Part shown: positions 7,693-14,960 of the stretch, one piece after another
How positions within the stretch are numbered: the stretch's first letter is position 1
How the letters are laid out: every line of letters starts with the position of its first letter
Source of the DNA: CAYSRM01 sp964475205
Lineage (GTDB): Bacteria > Verrucomicrobiota > Kiritimatiellia > UBA8416 > CAYSRM01
Reading direction: 5' to 3'
DNA: 24,570 nucleotides
Assembly (NCBI GenBank): GCA_964475205.1
Contig: CAYYVQ010000046.1
Span: forward strand, 1-24,570
Notes under the pieces: model-generated
Seen by the model: the letters and a program-made list of their open reading frames with translations, nothing else
The model's database searches: none
What the model was told of the DNA's origin: nothing
Program-made: the position numbers and the translations under genes

Positions 7693-7938
7693 ATGTCTGA
7701 CACACTGGATAGAATCAAAAAGGTAACTGCCGAAGTCTTGAAGGTTGATCCGTCGAACGTGAAGGATGATTCGAAGTTTGTGCAGGATCTTGGAGCCGAG
7801 TCAATTCAGTCAATCGAACTGGTTGCGGCTTTTGAAGAAGAGTTCGACATAGAGATGGACGAGGACGAAGCTTTATCAGTAAAGTCCGTAGGCGACGCCG
7901 CAGAGTTCATTGACAATGTGATCAAGCAACAGAAGTAG
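7693..7938 (+). CDS. Acyl carrier protein (atypical phosphopantetheine motif)
   Basis: This is an 81-residue acidic four-helix ACP, used to carry acyl chains on a 4'-phosphopantetheine arm. It begins MSDTLDRIKKVTAEVLKVDPSNV and includes FDIEMDEDEALSVKSVGDAAEFI, close to the housekeeping ACP pattern. The attachment serine sits in LGAESIQSIEL where most AcpP proteins have LGADSLDTVEL, so the DSL tripeptide is ESI. The ribosome binding site AAAGGAGG lies just upstream of ATG 7693. There are no fatty-acid synthesis genes beside it. Its only close neighbour is the DUF4954 gene 69 bases downstream, so it may be a dedicated ACP rather than the central one. Confidence 0.92.
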   Translation: MSDTLDRIKKVTAEVLKVDPSNVKDDSKFVQDLGAESIQSIELVAAFEEEFDIEMDEDEALSVKSVGDAAEFIDNVIKQQK

Positions 7939-8007
7939 TCTGGATTTGCGGCTTTCGTGCGAACAAGAAGCATGAGCGGCGAAGCCGGGCAAGAGAAGGG
8001 AAGAAAA

Positions 8008-9957
8008 ATGTCGGGTAGCGGGTATAGATCTCTTACGCAGGAAGAAATAGACAGGCTCTGTCAGCAGGGCTGCATATTTACAGAAACGGCCGGGGTTATG
8101 GTCGCTGAGGACTTTAATGTCTTGTTGTTGAAGAATGTCGTTTTAGAAGGCGAAGTGACGATAGGATCTTTTGCGGGCCGTTCGGTCCCCTCGATATGCA
8201 ATGCCGTATTGCGGAATGTTTCAGTGGGGAATGGCTGCATAATACGCAACATAGGCAGCCATATTGCCAATGCGGACATTCGTGACGGTGCAGTGATTGA
8301 GAACACGGGAGTAATAGAATGCCGTGGCGAGAGTTCCTTTGGCAATGGAGTTGAAGTTTCGGCGCTTAACGAGGCCGGAGGCAGGGAGATGCTGATAACA
8401 GAGCTTACCTCCGCCCAGGAAGCGTATCTCTCGGTTCTCCACAGGGGAAACCGGAAGCTATGCGAGCGATTGCGTGAGATGGCACAGGCTTTTGCGGACA
8501 CCAGGAAAAGCAATAGATTGACGATATCGGAAAAAGCGGTCATCCGGAATGTCCGCAGGATTGAAAACGTGAACATAGGCCCTTGCGCAACAATTGATGG
8601 TGCGTCTAAGCTCAAGGAGGGCGCTGTGTGTTCATCCGAGGAGTCGCCCACAACAATAGGAAGCGATGTCATCGCCGAAGATTTCATAATTGCCAGGGGC
8701 GCAAACGTTTCAGACGGAGCCATGGTCAGCAGATCTTTTATCGGTGAGGGAACAAAAATCGGGAAGCAGTTTTCATGTGAGCAAAGTCTCATGTTCGCCA
8801 ATTGCGAAGGGATGCACTCGGAGGTCTGTTCCCTGTTTGCCGGGCCTTATTCGGTTACACACCACAGGTCCACGTTACTTATAGCTGCTATGACATCATT
8901 CTATAACGCCGGAAGCGGCACAAACCAGTCTAACCACATGTACAAGCTGGGCCCGGTGCACCAGGGCATACTTGAGCGGGGTTGCAAGACAGGCTCTTTT
9001 TCCTATTTGCTCTGGCCTTCAAGGGTCGGTGCGTTTACTGCCGTAATGGGCAAGCACTATGCCAACTTCGACTCTTCTGATCTTCCTTTCTCCTATGTCA
9101 GCGAGGAAGGCGGAAAGTCGACATTAATACCCGGGATGAACCTGTTTACAGTGGGAACCACGCGTGACGCGGACAAATGGTTGAAGCGGGACCGCCGCAA
9201 ACATGAGGATAAACTTGATCTGGTTGTCTTTGATGTCCTTAGTCCTTATACCGGGGCAAAAATGATCCGCGGACACGAAATACTGTCCAGCCTACAGGCG
9301 GAAAGCGACAAAAAGCAGGAGTATGTGAAGCATAACGGCATATTGATCAAGCGTCTGCTTCTGCGGACTTGCGGGCGATATTACCGTATGGCGCTGGATA
9401 TGTATCTCGGCGATATAATTCTTGGACGCCTTGAGGAATCGTCGTTTGAAGAGTTGAAAGACGATATTGCCCGGCTTGAGAAATCCGCGGATGATATGGG
9501 TGACTGGGTGGATATGTGCGGTATGTTGTGCGCCGGGAAGCGGATGAAAAAGCTTGTAGCAGACATTGCCGAGGGAAAGATTAAATCTCTGGACGAACTT
9601 GCGCAGGCTTTGCGTGAAATACACGGCCATTACCGGGAGGATGCATTCTGCTGGGCTCTATCCGCTTACGGGAAACTGAGAGGCGGATCGTTGTTGGATA
9701 ACTTTGACCAGAATCTCCAGGCGCTTGCCGATGCCTGGAAAAAGGCTTCGCTCAAATTTTTCAATATGGTAAAAGGTGACGCCAGCAAGGAATTTGAGGA
9801 TTTTTCCAAGACCGGCTTCGGGATAGACGGCGGCGTTGAGGAGGATTTTGAGGCAGTCAGGGGCAGGATCGAATCCAACAGTGTTGTTCAGGGGCTGGAG
9901 GGCAGAATCAGGCAGATTAACGAACGGCATCAGAAAATAAGCAGCAAACTAAGATAA
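8008..9957 (+). CDS. DUF4954 family protein with left-handed beta-helix repeats
   Basis: This 649-residue protein matches what I know of DUF4954, a family reported mainly from Bacteroides-like bacteria and Treponema. Two stretches show hexapeptide-type repeats of a left-handed parallel beta-helix: about 40-115 (VTIGSFAGRSV, VSVGNGCIIRNIG, ADIRDGAVIENTG) and about 175-270 (VNIGPCATIDGAS, TTIGSDVIAEDFIIARGANVSDG). A conserved central block follows (HHRSTLLIAAMTSFYNAGSGTNQSNH, GSFSYLLWPSRVGAF, NFDSSDLPFSY). The last 200 residues are helical and charged. Such helices are typical of acyl- and nucleotidyl-transferases on sugars, but no function is established. ATG 8008 is chosen for GAAGGGA upstream; a GTG at 7957 has no site. 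It sits between ACP and nagB. Confidence 0.88.
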   Translation: MSGSGYRSLTQEEIDRLCQQGCIFTETAGVMVAEDFNVLLLKNVVLEGEVTIGSFAGRSVPSICNAVLRNVSVGNGCIIRNIGSHIANADIRDGAVIENTGVIECRGESSFGNGVEVSALNEAGGREMLITELTSAQEAYLSVLHRGNRKLCERLREMAQAFADTRKSNRLTISEKAVIRNVRRIENVNIGPCATIDGASKLKEGAVCSSEESPTTIGSDVIAEDFIIARGANVSDGAMVSRSFIGEGTKIGKQFSCEQSLMFANCEGMHSEVCSLFAGPYSVTHHRSTLLIAAMTSFYNAGSGTNQSNHMYKLGPVHQGILERGCKTGSFSYLLWPSRVGAFTAVMGKHYANFDSSDLPFSYVSEEGGKSTLIPGMNLFTVGTTRDADKWLKRDRRKHEDKLDLVVFDVLSPYTGAKMIRGHEILSSLQAESDKKQEYVKHNGILIKRLLLRTCGRYYRMALDMYLGDIILGRLEESSFEELKDDIARLEKSADDMGDWVDMCGMLCAGKRMKKLVADIAEGKIKSLDELAQALREIHGHYREDAFCWALSAYGKLRGGSLLDNFDQNLQALADAWKKASLKFFNMVKGDASKEFEDFSKTGFGIDGGVEEDFEAVRGRIESNSVVQGLEGRIRQINERHQKISSKLR

Positions 9958-9996
9958 TTCTGTTGCAAAAGCAACGGATAGAAAGGGAGACGCTTT

Positions 9997-10788
9997 GTGA
10001 GGGTACTCATACACAAAGATTATGACAGGATGAGCAGATGGGCCGCGGCATATATAGCTGAACGTATAAACAATTTTGCCCCGACGAAGGACAAGCCTTT
10101 TGTTTTGGGGCTCCCCACCGGTTCTTCACCCATTGGGACATACGAGGAACTTGCCAGGTTGAACAATGACGGCAAGGTTTCCTTTAAGAATGTTGCAACA
10201 TTCAATATGGATGAATATGTCGGCATCCCGGAAGATCATCCGGAAAGCTACCATTCTTTTATGCAAGACAACCTGTTCAGTAAAATCGACATCCCGGAAG
10301 AAAATGTCAACATACTGAACGGAAACGCAGACGATCTTCAAGCTGAGTGTGAACAGTACGAGAAGAAAATCGCAAGCTATGGCGGCATAAGGCTTTTTCT
10401 CGGCGGAATCGGACCGGATGGCCATATTGCATTTAATGAACCCGGATCTTCGCTCAGGTCGCGCACCCGGGTCAAGACTCTCACTTACGACACAATAGTG
10501 GCCAATTCCCGCTTCTTTGATAACGATATCGACAAGGTGCCCAAACTTGCCTTGACAGTGGGGGTTGGAACCGTGATGGACGCTGACGAGGTGCTGCTGC
10601 TTGTCAACGGACATAAAAAAGCCCGTGCTTTACACCAGATCATCGAAGGTTCTGTCAGCCACATGTGGACAGCTTCCATCCTTCAGATGCATGAACATGG
10701 AATGGTTGTCTGCGATGAAGAAGCGACGGCTGAACTCAAAGTGAGCACCAAAGACTATTTCAAGGATATAGAGAAAGAAAATATCTGA
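9997..10788 (+). CDS. nagB: Glucosamine-6-phosphate deaminase
   Basis: NagB converts glucosamine-6-phosphate to fructose-6-phosphate and ammonia, the committed step that sends amino sugars into glycolysis. Its 263 residues compare with 266 in E. coli. The catalytic residues fall at the E. coli numbers: Asp72 in FNMDEYVG, and Asp141, His143 and Glu148 in GPDGHIAFNEP. The phosphate-binding LPTGSSPIGTY is at 39-49. The start is GTG 9997, preceded by GGGAG. It is 39 bases after the DUF4954 gene and probably co-transcribed. No nagA is visible, so the glucosamine-6-phosphate source must be encoded elsewhere or come through the kinases downstream. Confidence 0.96.
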   Translation: MRVLIHKDYDRMSRWAAAYIAERINNFAPTKDKPFVLGLPTGSSPIGTYEELARLNNDGKVSFKNVATFNMDEYVGIPEDHPESYHSFMQDNLFSKIDIPEENVNILNGNADDLQAECEQYEKKIASYGGIRLFLGGIGPDGHIAFNEPGSSLRSRTRVKTLTYDTIVANSRFFDNDIDKVPKLALTVGVGTVMDADEVLLLVNGHKKARALHQIIEGSVSHMWTASILQMHEHGMVVCDEEATAELKVSTKDYFKDIEKENI

Positions 10789-10819
10789 TGCCATGTTGTT
10801 ATCCGGGGCAGGACACTAA

Positions 10820-10894
10820 CCTGGATTATTCACAAGAAGGAAGGTCAGCCACGGATAAAGTATAAGCATGATGGGTATAAAACAATAAATCCGT
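10820..10894 (+). repeat. Dispersed intergenic repeat, copy A
   Basis: This 75-base stretch matches the reverse complement of 18529-18620. Shared blocks in order are CCTGGATTATT, ACAAGAAGGAA, CCAC, GGATAAAG, ATAAGCATGAT (with one change) and TATAAAACA. Copy A lacks an 18-base segment present in copy B. It lies in the 308-base gap between nagB and the ROK gene, which also holds a repeat end at 10959-10975 and nothing else I can support, apart from a poor promoter-like TTCATA/TATAGA pair near 10987-11017. Confidence 0.75.
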
Positions 10895-10958
10895 GTTATC
10901 CATACAATCCGCGGCAAGAAATTATCAGCAAACGGCTTGTATATTATTTCGAAAATTC

Positions 10959-10975
10959 GATGAATAGATCAGGCT
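10959..10975 (+). repeat. Solo end of the 7478-7652 inverted-repeat family
   Basis: GATGAATAGATCAGGCT shares 16 identical bases with each end of the element upstream of the ACP gene (7478-7493 in complement, 7638-7653 direct). Beyond the shared bases similarity fades quickly, so only one end is present here. It lies 122 bases before the ROK gene. Confidence 0.55.
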
Positions 10976-11096
10976 AACCTGACTGGTTCATAAACCCCTC
11001 GTAGATTGTTTATAGATTAAGTCGGGTTGATGGCGCGCAATCCGGGCGCAAGTCGAGCCGCAGGTATTGTTCAGATCTCAGCGCAGGGAGGCGTAC

Positions 11097-12227
11097 TTGG
11101 ATTCCAGCATTCTTTTTGCGGGTGTGGACATAGGGGCCGGCAGCGGCGCAAAAATAGGGATCTTTGATCAGTACCTTGTTTTGCTTGCCGAGACGGAGCT
11201 CGCGGTGGAACAGTATGGCCTGAACGCCGGGGATCTGGTATCCGGTGTGCGGACCTGTCTTAGCGGGATGGCCGAAGGGCTTGGCGCATGTTTTGCCGAC
11301 GTAGCAGCGGCAGGAGTGGTCGGCCCGGGAGTTTACCTGTCTGACGGAACCATTGCCCGTGCCGTGAACCTTTCATTTCTTGACGGTGTAAACATGAAAC
11401 AGCTTATCGAAGATAAGCTGGGGATTCCTGCCGGATGCATGAACGATGCCGATGCCGGGGCATTGGCGGAATGGCGTTACCATCGAACAGAGCTTGTTTA
11501 CTGGGTGTTGGGCGGCGGCTGGGGAGGGGCCTGGGTTGCAAGGGATGGAAAAATCCGGAACCTTCCTCAAAGATGGGATGGAAATGATGGATCAATTCAT
11601 CCCGCGGCTGAGCCCGGGTATGTACTTGGTCTTGACAAATCATGGCTCTCGTCGGTTTTTTCCGGCGCGGGCATTTCCTTTTCCGATTTCGAAAGACTGT
11701 CTCTACTGGCGAGGGGTGAGGGGACGAATGTGTTGCTGGGTCCTGATAATGATCCTGCAACCGTGCGGGCCGAGGCGGTAGTTTCAGGGACGGGGCGGTG
11801 GCTCATTATGCGCCTTTTTGCCGACAAGGGCGGAACCCTCGCAGCCGGGTTGTCCTGCGAAGACCTTGAGAAACTTGGCAAATTGTCGTCCGCCCCTGAA
11901 GTCCTGGATAAAATCAAAGACAGGCGTATGCCTCTTTTGAAACAGACGGACAGTCTGTTCGCTGAAGTCTTTGCTGAAGCTGCATTTAAGCTCTTGAAAA
12001 AGCTGGAAGAAGACGGATGCCCCGGTGGCGCTCCCGTCTTCCTGGCAGGCAAACCGGCGAGGGCCTTCTTCTCTTTCGGCCCTTATATGTCAGGACGGCT
12101 CCGGGCGAAAGGCATGATGAACGGCATTTTTCTATCCGAACTGCAGAAAAAAGATCTCAACCCGAACCTGGCAGGCGCCGGATTTCTTGCCGGGCGAGCA
12201 TGGAAACACAAAAATAACGAGAGGTAA
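11097..12227 (+). CDS. Divergent ROK-family sugar kinase-like protein
   Basis: This 376-residue protein has the ASKHA/ROK layout: an N-terminal phosphate loop VDIGAGSGAKIGIF at 10-23, VVGPGVYLSDGTI at 74-86, the catalytic-Asp motif MNDADAGALAEW with Asp117, and a glycine-rich second phosphate loop WVLGGGWGGAW. It departs from typical ROK kinases. The first loop is longer than DIGGTK, and the zinc motif CxCGxxGCxE and the preceding ExGH histidine are not recognisable (EPGY is at that place). Substrate is unknown; N-acetylglucosamine or a related sugar is a guess from neighbours. The start TTG 11097 follows AGGGAGG by five bases; a TTG at 11067 lacks a site. Eight bases separate its stop from the next gene. 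Confidence 0.8.
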   Translation: MDSSILFAGVDIGAGSGAKIGIFDQYLVLLAETELAVEQYGLNAGDLVSGVRTCLSGMAEGLGACFADVAAAGVVGPGVYLSDGTIARAVNLSFLDGVNMKQLIEDKLGIPAGCMNDADAGALAEWRYHRTELVYWVLGGGWGGAWVARDGKIRNLPQRWDGNDGSIHPAAEPGYVLGLDKSWLSSVFSGAGISFSDFERLSLLARGEGTNVLLGPDNDPATVRAEAVVSGTGRWLIMRLFADKGGTLAAGLSCEDLEKLGKLSSAPEVLDKIKDRRMPLLKQTDSLFAEVFAEAAFKLLKKLEEDGCPGGAPVFLAGKPARAFFSFGPYMSGRLRAKGMMNGIFLSELQKKDLNPNLAGAGFLAGRAWKHKNNER

Positions 12228-12235
12228 CCAGCCAT

Positions 12236-13345
12236 ATGGATCCAACTCATGTAGCCGAAAATTTTGCAGTGGATGGCCAGCTTGTTACTGTTGACAGCTA
12301 TGGCGCCGGCAATGTGAACGACACTTACCTGGCTATTTTCAGGACTACCTTTTCCGAGGAGAAGGTGATTATCCAGAGAATCAACAAGACGGTTTTCAGC
12401 AAGCCTGAAACCATCATGACTAACATGCGTTTGCTTACAGAACACGTCCACCGGAAACTCGAGAAAGAAAAATATGAAGCTGACAGAATATGGCAGCTGC
12501 CCATGGTTATTCTTTCCCGCACAGGTGAAGATTGTCACAGGGACGAGGAAGGCGAATACTGGCGAGCGATAACCCGAATAGGTTCGGCCACATCCCATGA
12601 ACGGATTACCAGCGCCGAACATGCCTTTGAGGCTGGAACTGTTCTCGGGCAGTTTCACCGGCTTGTTGCCGACATGGATCCGGAGAGCTTGAGTTGCACT
12701 TTGCCGGGCTTTCATAAAACCCGTCTATACCTTGAAAGATACCATAAAACCCTGGAAGGTGGCAGCCTGCTCACATTGCAGGGGAAATCGGTTGAGATTA
12801 AACGCCTGCGGGATTTCATTGACCGGAGAAAAGACCGCGCGGGAATTCTGGAAGACGCATTGGACAGAGGCGAACTAAGCGTTCGGATTATTCATGGCGA
12901 TCCCAAGGTATCCAATATCATGATCGACGATGTTACCGGGAAAGGAACCAGCATAGTTGATCTGGATACAGTAATGCCGAGCCTGATACATTTTGATTTC
13001 GGCGATGCCCTGCGGTCAGCGTGTAATCCGGCCGGTGAAGAAACAATGAACCTGAAAGACGTGTATTTTGACGAAGATCTCTGCGAGGCAATTGTAAAGG
13101 GATACATGATAAATGGCCGCAGGTTCCTTACCGAAGCGGATATCGGCTACCTGTATGACTCTGTATGGCTGCTTGCTTTCGAGCTCGGGCTTCGCTTTTT
13201 TCAGGACTATCTTGCCGGGGATGTATACTTTAAGACTCGCTATAAGGGCCACAATTTAAACCGGGCCAGGGTGCAATTCAGGCTCTGTGAAAGCATAGAG
13301 CAGCGCGAACGAAGCATCCGGAATGTTATTGAGTCCAATGTTTAA
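12236..13345 (+). CDS. N-acetylhexosamine 1-kinase-like phosphotransferase (APH fold), paralog 1
   Basis: This 369-residue member of the aminoglycoside-phosphotransferase fold resembles NahK, which phosphorylates GlcNAc/GalNAc at C1. It has the N-lobe motif YGAGNVNDTYL near residue 21. The catalytic loop is IIHGDPKVSNIM (HxDxxxxN) and the metal motif IVDLDT, followed by HFDFGDALR. The C-lobe contains FQDYLAGDVYF and HNLNRARVQFRL, shared with its paralog. ATG 12236 follows GAGAGG. It directly follows the ROK gene, so the two are probably one transcript. Its last 20 bases overlap the end of the paralogous gene on the other strand. Sugar specificity is inferred only from family and neighbours. 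Confidence 0.85.
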   Translation: MDPTHVAENFAVDGQLVTVDSYGAGNVNDTYLAIFRTTFSEEKVIIQRINKTVFSKPETIMTNMRLLTEHVHRKLEKEKYEADRIWQLPMVILSRTGEDCHRDEEGEYWRAITRIGSATSHERITSAEHAFEAGTVLGQFHRLVADMDPESLSCTLPGFHKTRLYLERYHKTLEGGSLLTLQGKSVEIKRLRDFIDRRKDRAGILEDALDRGELSVRIIHGDPKVSNIMIDDVTGKGTSIVDLDTVMPSLIHFDFGDALRSACNPAGEETMNLKDVYFDEDLCEAIVKGYMINGRRFLTEADIGYLYDSVWLLAFELGLRFFQDYLAGDVYFKTRYKGHNLNRARVQFRLCESIEQRERSIRNVIESNV

Positions 13346-14450
13346 GGACAAGCGCTTCCATCGCTTCAGCGCGCTTTTCCATCAGATCAACCAGCTTGAA
13401 CTGTACCCTGGCTCTTTCCAGGTTGTGGTTTGGCCGGTGAATCCTGAAATAAGTGTCGCCTGCCAGGTAGTCTGCCAGGAAGCGAATGCCGATAGTGAAG
13501 GTTATAAGCCTTCCTGAAAAAGCCAGGTGTTCAAGCTCCGGTTTAGTGATAAAAGAAGCTTCTTCAAGATAACCTTTTACCAGGGCTTCGAAAAGATCCA
13601 TGCTCATATCAACCTTATCAAGCTCCGGTTCATCTTCCATGCAAGTCGGTGTTGAGGTTCTGACCAGGTCGCCAAAGTCATAAAGAATAGATCCCGGCAT
13701 TATTGTGTCCAGGTCGATAACACATGCCGCTTTGCCCGTTGAGTTATCTATCAGTACATTGTTAAGCTTGGTATCATTATGAGTAATTCGACGCGGAATG
13801 GCGCCTTTTTCCATGAGTTTTACCACTTGTTCTGTCATATCTTTTCTGTCTGTTGCAAAGGCAATCTCGGGCTTTGCGCCGGCGGCCCTGTTGCAAGGAT
13901 CTTCTGTAATAGCCTTTTCGAGAGCTTCGAAACGTTTTGGCGAATGATGAAAGAAAGGTATGGTCTCGTGAAAAATCTCTGTGGGAAGATCAGAGAGCGA
14001 AGCTTCAAATGATCTGAACGCCCTTGCAGCCTCAAATGCCTGTTCGGGCTCCCGGCATATGTCGTAGGAAGTGGCATTATCTATAAAAATATAGCACCGC
14101 CAATACTCTCCATCTTCCGTCTGAAGGTAAGGGGCGCCTTCCTTTGTCGGTATCAGCGTTAAAACTTCTCTGTCGGGATTGCGGCTGGTGTCGCTTTCAA
14201 GTTTTGTCCGGATGTGCGAAGTTGCCCTGAGGATATTGTCCATCAGCGCTTCAACATTTTTGAACACCCCGCTGTTTATCCGCTGGAAGAGCCATCGCGT
14301 ACGTTCATTCCCGTCAGCCGCCGTTACGGCATAAGTGTCATTTATGTGCCCCGATCCATATGGCTCAGCTTCCAGGATTTTTCCGCCTATACAGAATTGC
14401 GATGCTATTTTCCTGGCGTGTTGAATGCCCGATTCGTCTTTTTCAGCCAT
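13326..14450 (-). CDS. N-acetylhexosamine 1-kinase-like phosphotransferase (APH fold), paralog 2
   Basis: This 374-residue protein is the paralog of the preceding gene product, at roughly 35-40% identity by eye along the whole length. Shared motifs are YGSGHINDTY, the catalytic ITHNDTKLNNVL (HND in place of HGD), CVIDLDTIMP, LYDFGDLVR, FLADYLAGDTYF and HNLERARVQFKL. ATG 14450 is preferred because GGAG lies six bases upstream; ATG 14462 has its AAGGA directly against the start. It converges on paralog 1 with a 20-base tail-to-tail overlap and is divergent from cutA. It has its own good promoter at 14489-14516, so the two kinases can be expressed separately. Confidence 0.85.
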   Translation of the reverse strand: MAEKDESGIQHARKIASQFCIGGKILEAEPYGSGHINDTYAVTAADGNERTRWLFQRINSGVFKNVEALMDNILRATSHIRTKLESDTSRNPDREVLTLIPTKEGAPYLQTEDGEYWRCYIFIDNATSYDICREPEQAFEAARAFRSFEASLSDLPTEIFHETIPFFHHSPKRFEALEKAITEDPCNRAAGAKPEIAFATDRKDMTEQVVKLMEKGAIPRRITHNDTKLNNVLIDNSTGKAACVIDLDTIMPGSILYDFGDLVRTSTPTCMEDEPELDKVDMSMDLFEALVKGYLEEASFITKPELEHLAFSGRLITFTIGIRFLADYLAGDTYFRIHRPNHNLERARVQFKLVDLMEKRAEAMEALVLKHWTQ

Positions 14451-14488
14451 GTTGAACTCCATTCCTTATGTTGATTTCAAGGTGTATC

Positions 14489-14516
14489 ATGATATTGTGC
14501 GTATTGGATTTGACAA
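14489..14516 (-). promoter_or_regulatory. Sigma-70-type promoter for phosphotransferase paralog 2
   Basis: On the minus strand, TTGTCA (14511-14516) is followed by 16 bases and TATCAT (14489-14494), each matching five of six consensus bases. The predicted start of transcription is near 14482, about 30 bases before the coding start. Confidence 0.5.
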
Positions 14517-14615
14517 GGTTTGAGTTGATTTTGTCTCGCATCTTTAAGGACCCTGTCGTTCAATAAGGCTTATGCCGATAAGCGTAAACCGAGGAAAGAA
14601 GGAAGCGCAATATTT

Positions 14616-14960
14616 ATGCAGAATGCTACTGTATTTGTGACTACCACGGCCGGTTCGGAGCAAGAAGCCTCTTTACTGGAGGCCGTTATTCTTGAAAACC
14701 GCCTTGCCGCATGTGTGCAACGCTTGACGATTGCCAGCGCATACTGGTGGAAAGGAAAGATCGAGCGGGAGCCTGAAATTCTTCTCCTAATGAAAACCAG
14801 GGCTGATCTTGCTGACGAGCTGACCGATAAAATAAGAAGCGAGCATTCATACGAGACACCGGAGATCGTTGTTTTTCCGGTTACCGGGGGGCTGCCCGGT
14901 TATCTCGCCTGGATCAGCAATTCTTGTCGCGAGCCGAAGAAAGAACGCCCAGATGAATAA
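14616..14960 (+). CDS. cutA: CutA family divalent-cation tolerance protein
   Basis: This 114-residue protein has the ferredoxin-like CutA fold, known as a stable trimer related to PII proteins. The family pattern is clear: VFVTTTAGSEQEASLLEAVILENRLAACVQ, then SAYWWKGKIEREPEILLLMKTR, and a C-terminal SYETPEIVVFPVTGGLPGYLAWI. A link with copper tolerance is traditional, but its exact role is unsettled. ATG 14616 is preceded by an AAGGA-rich stretch at longer than ideal spacing. Its stop overlaps the metXW start by eight bases, which suggests translational coupling. Confidence 0.93.
   Translation: MQNATVFVTTTAGSEQEASLLEAVILENRLAACVQRLTIASAYWWKGKIEREPEILLLMKTRADLADELTDKIRSEHSYETPEIVVFPVTGGLPGYLAWISNSCREPKKERPDE

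Noticed and set aside
8482..8498. TGGCAC...TTTGC resembling a sigma-54 -24/-12 promoter
   Set aside because: The spacing is one base too long and it lies inside the DUF4954 coding region, oriented away from any gene start.
8061..8801. 246-codon open frame antisense to the DUF4954 gene
   Set aside because: It lies wholly within a gene with clear family motifs and beta-helix repeats; the Ser/Pro/Thr-rich product has no recognisable domain and no start site.
10987..11017. TTCATA/TATAGA promoter before the ROK gene
   Set aside because: Both boxes match only four of six consensus bases at 18-base spacing; too weak to list as a feature.
14510..14515. TTGACA on the plus strand as a cutA promoter
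   Set aside because: The sequence 17 bases downstream (GTCTCG) is not a -10 box; the minus-strand reading of the same site gives a much better promoter.
14869..14952. Possible 28-residue N-terminal extension of MetX-MetW
   Set aside because: It would overlap cutA in another frame, has no homology to MetX, and ATG 14953 is the family-consistent start.
14463..14952. Possible SAM riboswitch or S-box ahead of the methionine gene
   Set aside because: No conserved riboswitch core or terminator was seen before cutA or metXW; metXW starts inside cutA.
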